Origin: Nanosynbacter sp.
GTDB lineage: Bacteria > Patescibacteriota > Saccharimonadia > Saccharimonadales > Saccharimonadaceae
Direction: 5' to 3'
Assembly (NCBI GenBank): GCA_015257455.1
Contig: JABZKD010000014.1
Location: 1-5,650 of the forward strand
DNA length: 5,650 nucleotides
The translations under genes and the position numbers were made by a program. Position 1 is the stretch's first letter, and each line of letters starts with the position of its first letter. Under the pieces are notes generated by a model. It was not told the origin of the DNA, ran no database searches, and saw only the letters and a list, made by a program, of their open reading frames with translations. Below are positions 1 through 5,231 of this stretch, piece after piece.

Positions 1-3
1 ATT

Positions 4-1959
4 TCACCCGAAACCACCATCGCATCTGCCGGAGAAGCCACCGCCACTGGAGTGGCCAGAACCGCCACTGCTGCTACTAGTTGAATAAGTTGAGGACGAG
101 CTTGAAATACTAGATGTGAAGCTACCAAAATCGGCATATGATAGCGCATACCAGGTTGGAATCGTATAATCGGTGCCGAGTTCTTCGTAATATTTGTCGA
201 GATTCTTAATCCAGGTTTTTTCAAGTCCAAAGAGTGCAGCGTAAGGCAGAAGCTCTTCATAAAGATGAACGATTCCCTCTGGTGAGGTGTCGACATCTTT
301 GGCGTTTTGAAGGAAATTAATGCGTTCGCTTTCGGCAAGATTAATGTAATCCTTGAGACCTTGCATATAGACTACAATATCGAGTCCAGCATTAGTAAAA
401 TCGCGATATTTTCTAGCAAAATGATTATAAGTAGAGGCGGCAATAGATGTACCGATGAAAATAGCGGCAGCTAAGATGAAGAGCTCTGGCTTATAAATAT
501 AGAAAGAAGTGATATGGATGGTTTGATCGGCGATGCGTAGAAGCCAGGAAAGGAGCTTCGGGAAGAATGGAAAGAATGAAGCGACACCGAAGAGCATACC
601 ACCAAAAATGACAATAAATTGAACCCCAATGATGCTGTCGAAAACGCCCATTATGCCAGCTCTTTTATTATCATCAGTTAAACCTTTTTCGGCGATATCA
701 AGTTTGATATTCGTATCATAGCTCATAATGAGTTGGTTGACCGAGTAGGAGTCATTTTGTTTGAGCTTGAAAGTTTCACCGACTTCGGGTAGGGTGGAAG
801 ATTGAGCCAAGACACGAAGCATGGATTTTTCTTCGGAGCTGAGATTGTCGGTATTCAGAACTTTGACCGACCAAGATTGCTTTTTATTGAGGCCGAGAAA
901 ATTTTTTTCAATGGGATTTTTAATGATGTCAATTTTCTTATGGATGGCTAAGCTAAGCACGGTGGCAGTCTTCTGATTAAGCGGAGTGAAGCTAAAGAAA
1001 CCAGCTTGACCAACGGTGAGATCTTTTCGAGGTTGGTACTCCGGAACGCGGATTAAGCTCTTGTAGTGTTGATGTTTTTCGCGAACATGTTTTTGATAGT
1101 TACGAACGATACTGAAAATTGTAAAGAAAGAGAAAATTCCGATAATAATACAGACTGCTACGGCAATGTAATTATATTTTGGTGGACGAATTTTGAAGGT
1201 GTCAGCCTTGATGGCAATGACAAAAGTTGCACCTTCACCGGCTTTAAGATTGCTGGCGGAAAAAGTGATGGAATTTTTGGCTTTTTCGATTTGACATTTG
1301 TCAGTATTATTGGAACGATAAGCACCAGAATAACAGATTGGATCGCCGAAAATGGTGCTAGCAATTTCATCAGAGAAATGAAGGGTACCAGAAACTTGCT
1401 CAAAAGGCTGTTTCCAGTCAACACCATTAATATTCCAGTAAAGCTCTTGATAAGCGCCCGAAATTGAGGAATTTGCAACATCCTTGAAGGCGGCGACGAC
1501 ATTATCGAAGCTATATTTAATCACGTAAGTTTGTTCGCCAGAGACATAGGCGTCAGCATCACCGATTTTGAGTTTAATGTTGGAATCGGAAACGCTGGAT
1601 TCAAATTTTTCTGATTGACCATTGCGAGTAACCGTGGCTTTAAAAGCGTAAGGATCGTCAATAATTTGGTTTCTGCCGGCTTGGTTGAAAATCGGGATTA
1701 CGCGCATGATGCCATGATTGGTATTTTCGTGGGTGAAATTGGCAACTAAGGTTTCAGTCACATCGAGCTTGGAGTATCCTTCGGCGTCTTTGGTTAGCTC
1801 ATAATCGGCATGAAAATTTTTGAAAGTAAAATCATTAACGGCGGAATTTTCGTTGCTTGAGCTACTGCGCTTTTTACGCGCAAAAGTCGGTTCGGCAGGA
1901 ACTAAGACGAGAGTAAAAATTGATAGTAATAAAATAAACCTTAAAAAGAATTTCCTCAT
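4..1959 (-). CDS. DUF2207 family predicted membrane protein
   Basis: A 651-residue envelope protein of unknown function. A signal peptide or N-terminal anchor (about residues 1-27, basic MRKFFLR then a hydrophobic stretch) is followed by an extracytoplasmic beta-rich domain (about 45-255) with the DUF2207-like pattern NHGIMRVIPIF near 81-91 and two cysteines (209 and 222) that could pair. Membrane segments are seen near 263-287, 437-463 and 491-509. A cytoplasmic part carries the family-typical GLKDYINLAESERI (534-547) and LPYAALFGLEKTW (571-583). The tail is a Ser-rich then Gly-rich low-complexity segment (about 614-651), as is usual in this family, but it ends in RCDGGFG rather than a pure glycine run and Trp. 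The start codon has no Shine-Dalgarno; an extended -10 lies just upstream. Stop is TGA at 4-6, so the gene is complete. Family assignment is from recalled family architecture; the molecular role is not known. Confidence 0.85.
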   Translation of the reverse strand: MRKFFLRFILLLSIFTLVLVPAEPTFARKKRSSSSNENSAVNDFTFKNFHADYELTKDAEGYSKLDVTETLVANFTHENTNHGIMRVIPIFNQAGRNQIIDDPYAFKATVTRNGQSEKFESSVSDSNIKLKIGDADAYVSGEQTYVIKYSFDNVVAAFKDVANSSISGAYQELYWNINGVDWKQPFEQVSGTLHFSDEIASTIFGDPICYSGAYRSNNTDKCQIEKAKNSITFSASNLKAGEGATFVIAIKADTFKIRPPKYNYIAVAVCIIIGIFSFFTIFSIVRNYQKHVREKHQHYKSLIRVPEYQPRKDLTVGQAGFFSFTPLNQKTATVLSLAIHKKIDIIKNPIEKNFLGLNKKQSWSVKVLNTDNLSSEEKSMLRVLAQSSTLPEVGETFKLKQNDSYSVNQLIMSYDTNIKLDIAEKGLTDDNKRAGIMGVFDSIIGVQFIVIFGGMLFGVASFFPFFPKLLSWLLRIADQTIHITSFYIYKPELFILAAAIFIGTSIAASTYNHFARKYRDFTNAGLDIVVYMQGLKDYINLAESERINFLQNAKDVDTSPEGIVHLYEELLPYAALFGLEKTWIKNLDKYYEELGTDYTIPTWYALSYADFGSFTSSISSSSSTYSTSSSSGGSGHSSGGGFSGRCDGGFG

Positions 1960-1965
1960 GGTTTA

Positions 1966-1974
1966 ATTTTACCA
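1966..1974 (-). promoter_or_regulatory. Extended -10 box of the DUF2207 gene, probably leaderless
   Basis: Read on the minus strand this is TGGTAAAAT, a TGn-extended -10 hexamer (TAAAAT). It is followed by only six bases (TAAACC) before the ATG. No Shine-Dalgarno lies upstream and no -35 match is seen. The spacing places the transcription start at or within a base or two of the ATG. Almost the same arrangement precedes smpB in this window. Confidence 0.5.
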
Positions 1975-1979
1975 TAAAG

Positions 1980-2042
1980 CTAGAGAACTTCGTGCAGAGA
2001 CGTTTGATTACTAGAGAACTTCACGTAGAGAACGTTTGATTA
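1980..2042 (-). repeat. Imperfect tandem duplication of the ldh 3' end
   Basis: Two adjacent copies: 2011-2042 (32 bp), which is the end of ldh including its TAG stop, and 1980-2010 (31 bp), directly behind the stop. Twenty-eight of 32 columns match. The differences are three transitions plus one deleted base in the outer copy. Restoring that base would make the outer copy read IKRSLHEVL and stop, against IKRSLREVL and stop in the gene. The outer copy is therefore a decayed, untranslated echo of the gene end. Confidence 0.85.
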
Positions 2043-2925
2043 CGTTAATGGAAGATTGCATGCGAATGGCTTCCATTTCGGTAAGTTCGGTGTCGAGACG
2101 GCGCACGATTCCCTTACGGCCAACGATGGCAGGAAAACCAAAGAAGCAGTCGGAAAAATTATCATAAGTAGAAACCGGTAAAACACGATTTTCGTCATTA
2201 AAAATACAGTTGACGATACGGGTGACGCAGGCACCAATGCCATAATAAGTTGCGCCTTTTTTGTTGATGATTTCGTAAGCTTGATTCTTAGTATCGGTTT
2301 CGATATTTTTGAGTTCAGAAGCGGAGATTAAATCAGTGATTGGTTGGCCACCAATATTGGCATTCGACCAGAGAGCAAATTCGCTGTCACCATGTTCGCC
2401 CACTTGATAGGCATGGACGGATTTTGGTGAAATGCCGAGACGATTAGCCACGTTATATTTTAGGCGGGCGGAATCGAGAACGGTGCCAGAACCAATAACT
2501 TTGTGACTTGGAAAACCAGAATATTCCATGACGAGATAGGATAAAACATCGACTGGATTGGTGACCATGAGAAAAATTCCCTGGAAGCCATTATTTACGA
2601 GATTCTCAACAATTTCTTTGACGATTTTGGCGTTACGGGCGAGAAGTTCGGTACGGGTTTCACCACCTTTTTTCTGGGCGGCACCAGCGGCAATAATTAC
2701 GAGATCGGTGTCTTTACTATCTTTTTCATAGGTTCCGGCGTGAATTTTTATGAAATTCGGTGAAACGGCTAGAGTGTCGCGTAGATCCATCGCTTCACCC
2801 TCGGCATCAGCTTGATCTTGATCGATGAGAACTAATTCATTGATGGCGTTATGGGAAGAAACTAAAGAAAAACCAATACTGGCGCCAACGTTCCCTGTTC
2901 CAATAATCATCACTTTGTTCGACAT
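2011..2925 (-). CDS. ldh: L-lactate dehydrogenase
   Basis: A 304-residue cytoplasmic NAD-dependent enzyme that interconverts pyruvate and L-lactate, regenerating NAD+ in fermentation. Visible signatures: Rossmann motif GTGNVG (9-14) with Asp35 at the end of the second strand, which favours NAD over NADP; Gln84 in AGAAQKKGGETR, the position that separates LDH (Gln) from malate dehydrogenase (Arg); Arg91 of the mobile loop; VTNP with Asn123; Asp151 and Arg154 in LDSARL; proton-relay His178 in GEHGDSE; and Thr226 in KGATYYG. By eye, the classical fructose-1,6-bisphosphate site positions 173 and 188 are Lys156 and His171, so allosteric control is possible but unproven. The Gln-to-Arg loop has one residue more than usual. 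The ATG is supported by GGGTGG seven bases upstream and by a TATAAT promoter. Length is slightly short of the usual 310-320. Stop is TAG at 2011-2013, followed at once by a duplicated tail. Confidence 0.95.
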   Translation of the reverse strand: MSNKVMIIGTGNVGASIGFSLVSSHNAINELVLIDQDQADAEGEAMDLRDTLAVSPNFIKIHAGTYEKDSKDTDLVIIAAGAAQKKGGETRTELLARNAKIVKEIVENLVNNGFQGIFLMVTNPVDVLSYLVMEYSGFPSHKVIGSGTVLDSARLKYNVANRLGISPKSVHAYQVGEHGDSEFALWSNANIGGQPITDLISASELKNIETDTKNQAYEIINKKGATYYGIGACVTRIVNCIFNDENRVLPVSTYDNFSDCFFGFPAIVGRKGIVRRLDTELTEMEAIRMQSSINVIKRSLREVL

Positions 2926-2979
2926 AGTTTTTCCACCCTGAAATTAAAAATATTATAGAAATGCTTACGCTTATTTTAA
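2926..2979 (-). promoter_or_regulatory. ldh promoter and Shine-Dalgarno
   Basis: On the minus strand, a perfect TATAAT (-10) lies at 2952-2957 with a weak TTAAAA (-35, four of six) at 2974-2979, a 16-bp spacer. A start about seven bases downstream would give a leader of roughly 19 nt holding GGGTGG (2933-2938), seven bases before the ATG. This is the only gene here with both a leader and a clear Shine-Dalgarno. A GCTTA-C-GCTTA direct repeat (2963-2973, plus-strand reading) sits in the spacer and may be coincidental. The rest of the 154-bp gap up to 3079 holds the end of this promoter region and the 44-bp repeats. Confidence 0.6.
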
Positions 2980-2995
2980 CATATTTTGCAATTAG

Positions 2996-3127
2996 ATTCG
3001 ATGAGTATTCCAGTTAATATTAGTGGTGATGGGATTCAAATTTGACGAGTGTTCAGGAAGATATTAGTGATGGCGAACTTTAAATTCGACGAACATCCCA
3101 GTTAACACTCGCGGTAGCGACGTCGAG
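2996..3127 (-). repeat. Three 44-bp tandem repeats: 3' end of the upstream gene plus two echoes
   Basis: Units at 2996-3039, 3040-3083 and 3084-3127 have an exact 44-bp period. The 3084-3127 unit encodes the C-terminus LDVATASVNWDVRRI of the gene at 3080-3889; the other two lie almost wholly behind its stop codon. Identity counted by hand is 29/44 (first and second units), 27/44 (first and third) and 23/44 (second and third). Between the first and third, 14 of 17 differences are transitions, mostly towards A or T in the non-coding copy. Read in the matching frame, the echoes give LKFAITNIFLNTRQI-stop and LNPITTNINWNTHRI-stop, so each unit carries its own stop. Because 44 is not a multiple of three, the echoes are out of frame with the gene. 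Confidence 0.75.
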
Positions 3128-3889
3128 AAGATTTTGCGGATTCCAGGTGGCAAGGGCAGCAATTTTGGCGGGGAGCATGCCGGTCCAGAGAGAAAGTGGT
3201 GTGAAGCTGGTATGATCGAGGCGGATGGTATAGATTTCGCCAGCTTTGGCCATAATGATTTGGTCACTATGTAGCGTAATAAGAGTCAGTGGGTAGCTAA
3301 TGGTAAATTTATGTAAAGTCTCAATCACGGATGTGAGTGGCATGGAGAGTAGAAGCATTTTAGGAAAATAAATGGCTTGAAAAAGTTTTTGGAGTTGCGG
3401 CATCGTGGCGAGCAAAACGAGATTTTCGTGTTGGAGATTTTCTTCGGCACTGTTTGTAATGATTTCAATAGCGTCACGGCAAGCTACTACTACTTGATTT
3501 TCGTGCAGTGATTTTAGGGCCTCGTTAACGGCGATGGAGGTGGTGGAATTTTTGGAAAAATTACCGGAAAGAAAAACCGTATCGGTAGAGAGAAAACTTT
3601 CGGTAAGTTTTTCGTGACGGTCGAATGATCCGGAAGGAGTGGATTTGAGAAAATCGATGTAATTAATCACCGGAAGTTTGTTTTGAAGAGCGTCTGGTAG
3701 ATATAATTTAAGGGTTTTAATCGGTAGTTTTTCGAGGAATTCGGTGGTGCGAATTTCGCTTAAAAAGTTTTCACTATTGCCACCAAAAACCAAAAGCCGA
3801 CCGGATTTTTGAGTAGGGATATTCCATAAAATATTGTGGTCTTCGTTACCGATAAGTTTGTGCCAGTAGGTGAAATTATTGGGATTCAT
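3080..3889 (-). CDS. Hypothetical protein resembling a degenerate NAD(P)H-hydrate dehydratase (YjeF C-terminal / ribokinase-like fold)
   Basis: A 269-residue soluble protein with no signal peptide or membrane segment, not firmly recognised. Its order of elements resembles the ADP/ATP-dependent NAD(P)HX dehydratase domain: SGRLLVFGGNSENFLSE (29-45) where the family has its G-R-x-L-V-x-G-G-S strand; STDTVFLSGNF (101-111) near the GPGLG position; NQVVVACRDAIEII (131-144) near the V-I-L-D-A-D-A-L position; NLVLLATMPQLQKLF (156-170) where T-P-H-P-G-E-F is expected; LTLITLHSDQIIM (201-213) at the L-K-G-x-x-T strand; and SLWTGMLPAKIAALA (233-247) at the G-G-T-G-D motif. The HPGE, KG and catalytic Asp of GGTGD are absent, so enzymatic activity is unlikely. 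The C-terminus stops about 30 residues earlier than in YxkO-type proteins. ATG at 3889 is chosen; an in-frame TTG at 3904 adds five residues that duplicate the next five. It starts 19 nt after the exonuclease stop without a Shine-Dalgarno, so it probably belongs to the smpB transcript. The gene assignment is secure; the family is tentative. Confidence 0.75.
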   Translation of the reverse strand: MNPNNFTYWHKLIGNEDHNILWNIPTQKSGRLLVFGGNSENFLSEIRTTEFLEKLPIKTLKLYLPDALQNKLPVINYIDFLKSTPSGSFDRHEKLTESFLSTDTVFLSGNFSKNSTTSIAVNEALKSLHENQVVVACRDAIEIITNSAEENLQHENLVLLATMPQLQKLFQAIYFPKMLLLSMPLTSVIETLHKFTISYPLTLITLHSDQIIMAKAGEIYTIRLDHTSFTPLSLWTGMLPAKIAALATWNPQNLLDVATASVNWDVRRI

Positions 3890-3904
3890 AATATTGGGAT
3901 TCAA
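3875..3904 (-). repeat. 15-bp tandem duplication over the start codon
   Basis: On the minus strand, TTGAATCCCAATATT (3904-3890) is followed directly by ATGAATCCCAATAAT (3889-3875), matching at 13 of 15 positions. The duplication is in frame, so a TTG start would give MNPNI followed by MNPNN. It creates two candidate starts; the ATG copy is the likelier. The core TTGAATCCCA also occurs at the beginning of the outermost 44-bp echo downstream of the same gene (3039-3030). Confidence 0.75.
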
Positions 3905-3908
3905 AATA

Positions 3909-4757
3909 TTAAAAATTTAGGGTGATAGAAATTGGGCAGTGGTCAGATCCGAGAATGGTTTCGTAAATTTCAGCAGCTTCGAGATTTTTTTCTAGCGACT
4001 TTGAAATGAAGAAATAATCAATACGCCAACCGATATTATTCTCGCGCGCTTTGCCCCAGTGTGACCACCAAGTATAGCGAGCAGTGTCGGGGTTTAGTGT
4101 GCGAAAAGTATCAATAAAATCTTGTTTTAGGATTTCGGAAATACCTTGACGTTCTTCTTGGGTGAAGCCGGCGTTTTTGGTATTTTGTTTCGGACGTGCG
4201 AGGTCAATTTCTTGATGTGCGGCATTAAAATCACCGCAGACTACCACTGGTTTGGTTTTTTCGAGATGTTTCAAATAAGTCAAAAAGAGTGGATCCCAAA
4301 GTTCATGACGTAGCTTGAGACGCGATAAATCGGTTTTGGAATTAGGCGTGTAGACATTAACTAGATAGAAATTTTCGGTCTCAAGTGTGAGGACACGACC
4401 TTCAGAAAATGGTGAGCCGAAACTGTCATTTATAAGAAGCTCAGATTTTTCTTGATCAAAATCGGGACTTTTGAAATATTCAGAAAGATTGGTTTCGATG
4501 GAAAGGATTTTTTGATCGGTTTTAGCAATAGTCATAGTGCCGGAATAGCCAGCACGTTCCGCAGAGTTCCAGTTTAATTGATAATTTTCTAGCGGAGTGT
4601 TTAAAATCTCTTTTTCGACTTGTTCTGGTTTGGCTTTAACTTCTTGGAAACAACAAAAATCTGGATTTTCAGTGTTTAGAAAATTTTGGATAGCCTGTTT
4701 TTTTAGTACGGCACGCAGGCCATTCACGTTCCAGGAAAAAAGACGAATTTTAGACAT
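3909..4757 (-). CDS. xth: Exodeoxyribonuclease III (AP endonuclease, ExoIII/APE1 family)
   Basis: A 282-residue Mg2+-dependent nuclease of base excision repair. The family cuts 5' of abasic sites and has 3'-5' exonuclease and 3'-phosphatase activity. The catalytic set is complete: Asn10 in WNVNGLR, Glu39 in FQEVK, Tyr136 in NVYTPNS, Asp176 and Asn178 in GDFNAAH, Asp247 in GWRIDYF, and Asp272/His273 in GSDHCPI. The DNA-contacting block YTWWSHWGKAREN (228-240) and the LARPKQN segment are also present. About 15-20 extra residues near 96-118 precede the EGRVLTLE strand and explain the length over the usual 250-268. The ATG at 4757 is chosen because MSKIRLFSWNVNGL begins exactly at the family N-terminus; an upstream in-frame start would overlap smpB and adds nothing family-like. 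The start overlaps the smpB end by 8 nt, which suggests translational coupling. Stop is TAA at 3909-3911. Confidence 0.95.
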   Translation of the reverse strand: MSKIRLFSWNVNGLRAVLKKQAIQNFLNTENPDFCCFQEVKAKPEQVEKEILNTPLENYQLNWNSAERAGYSGTMTIAKTDQKILSIETNLSEYFKSPDFDQEKSELLINDSFGSPFSEGRVLTLETENFYLVNVYTPNSKTDLSRLKLRHELWDPLFLTYLKHLEKTKPVVVCGDFNAAHQEIDLARPKQNTKNAGFTQEERQGISEILKQDFIDTFRTLNPDTARYTWWSHWGKARENNIGWRIDYFFISKSLEKNLEAAEIYETILGSDHCPISITLNF

Positions 4758-5187
4758 GTAGACGCTTTCTAGCCTCTCGATCGAGGTCACGATTCTTGAT
4801 GGAAACGCGTTTATCGTAGCGTTTTTTACCAGTGGCGAGAGAGACTTCAATTTTAATATAACGACCGACACCAAATAATTTAGTAGGTACGATGGTGTTA
4901 CCGAGTTGCTTGGATTTTTCAAGTGAATGAAGTTGCTTTTTGGTAATAAGTAGACGAATATTACGAGCGGTTTCGGCACCAAGTGTGAGATTGTTTAGCC
5001 AGAGTTCACCATCTTTGATAGTGACAAAGGAGCCTTTCAGCTGAACATGGTGATCACGAATGAGCCGGACTTCTGGTCCAGTCAGACTCATACCGCAGAT
5101 AATTTTATCACCGAGATGATAATCAAAACTCGCACGTCGGTTAACGGCGACAGAAGAGGTTTGCTTTGGTTTTGATTTTTTACCCAT
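4750..5187 (-). CDS. smpB: SsrA-binding protein SmpB
   Basis: A 145-residue RNA-binding partner of tmRNA. It brings alanyl-tmRNA to stalled ribosomes in trans-translation. Family landmarks in order: NRRASFDYHL (16-25), the LTGPEVRLIR strand and helix (35-44; usually L-T-G-T-E-V-K-S-L-R), GSFVTIKDGELWLNNL (52-67), NTIVPTKLF (97-105), IKIEVSLATGKKRYDKR (111-127; the family hallmark G-K-K-x-Y-D-K-R) and a basic tail SIKNRDLDREARKRLHV for the decoding centre. The usual S-P-Y-E-Q-G-N-R-F-N-H-D-P block between the W-L strand and the R-K-L-L-L helix is replaced by the shorter LTLGAETARNIRLL (67-80), about eight to ten residues lost. The ATG has no Shine-Dalgarno; an extended -10 lies six bases upstream. 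It is divergent from the glycosyltransferase gene and first in a probable smpB-xth-orf unit. Confidence 0.93.
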   Translation of the reverse strand: MGKKSKPKQTSSVAVNRRASFDYHLGDKIICGMSLTGPEVRLIRDHHVQLKGSFVTIKDGELWLNNLTLGAETARNIRLLITKKQLHSLEKSKQLGNTIVPTKLFGVGRYIKIEVSLATGKKRYDKRVSIKNRDLDREARKRLHV

Positions 5188-5193
5188 AGCTTA

Positions 5194-5202
5194 ATTATAA
5201 CA
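5194..5202 (-). promoter_or_regulatory. Extended -10 box of smpB, probably leaderless
   Basis: The minus strand reads TGTTATAAT, a TGn-extended consensus -10, followed by TAAGCT and the ATG. Six bases between the -10 and the start codon leave no room for a ribosome-binding site, so the mRNA probably begins at the ATG. No good -35 is visible; its expected place overlaps the -10 of the divergent gene. Confidence 0.6.
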
Positions 5203-5220
5203 GATACTAAAAGTGTTATA
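5196..5220. promoter_or_regulatory. Inverted repeat joining two divergent promoters
   Basis: TATAACA (5196-5202) and TGTTATA (5214-5220) form a perfect 7-bp inverted repeat with an 11-bp spacer. Each arm overlaps the -10 box of one divergent gene, and the -10 of each gene lies where the -35 of the other would be. The symmetry may simply reflect two extended -10 boxes back to back, or it may be an operator. Polymerase could probably not occupy both sides at once. Confidence 0.45.
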
Positions 5221-5224
5221 TAAT
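5214..5224 (+). promoter_or_regulatory. -10 region of the glycosyltransferase gene, probably leaderless
   Basis: The segment reads TGTTATATAAT. It offers either a perfect TATAAT (5219-5224), seven bases before the ATG, or a TGn-extended TATATA (5217-5222). No Shine-Dalgarno is seen between the box and the ATG (AGAGATT). The arrangement matches a leaderless start. Confidence 0.55.
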
Positions 5225-5231
5225 AGAGATT

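Noticed and set aside
4..6. TGA at the end of the DUF2207 gene as a possible glycine codon (code 25)
   Set aside because: No in-frame TGA occurs in the roughly 1,800 codons of the real genes, whereas code-25 genomes use it often for Gly.
1066..1467. Open frame on the plus strand (133 codons) inside the DUF2207 gene
   Set aside because: It lies opposite a well-supported gene, has no family-like sequence and no ribosome-binding site; it is an antisense shadow. The open frames at 1158-1502, 2040-2243, 3064-3267 and 5088-5297 are rejected for the same reason.
1958..1975. ATGGT/ACCAT hairpin over the DUF2207 start codon
   Set aside because: Only a 5-bp stem with an A/T loop, and if the transcript is leaderless the outer arm is not in the mRNA; it is explained by the -10 sequence.
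2011..2925. Malate dehydrogenase as an alternative identity
   Set aside because: The specificity residue is Gln (AGAAQKK), not Arg, and KGATYYG and GEHGDSE with Thr226 fit LDH.
2963..2973. GCTTA-C-GCTTA repeat in the ldh promoter spacer as an operator
   Set aside because: Too short to separate from chance without comparative data.
2926..3079. Intrinsic terminator between the dehydratase-like gene and ldh
   Set aside because: No GC-rich hairpin followed by a T-run was found on the minus strand; the transcript may read into ldh or end by another mechanism.
2996..3127. CRISPR array or plasmid iterons
   Set aside because: Units are directly adjacent without spacers and too diverged for CRISPR; no replication gene is nearby, and one unit is coding sequence.
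4758..4982. 75-residue N-terminal extension of the exonuclease
   Set aside because: It lies in another frame of smpB, and the family N-terminus begins exactly at the ATG at 4757.
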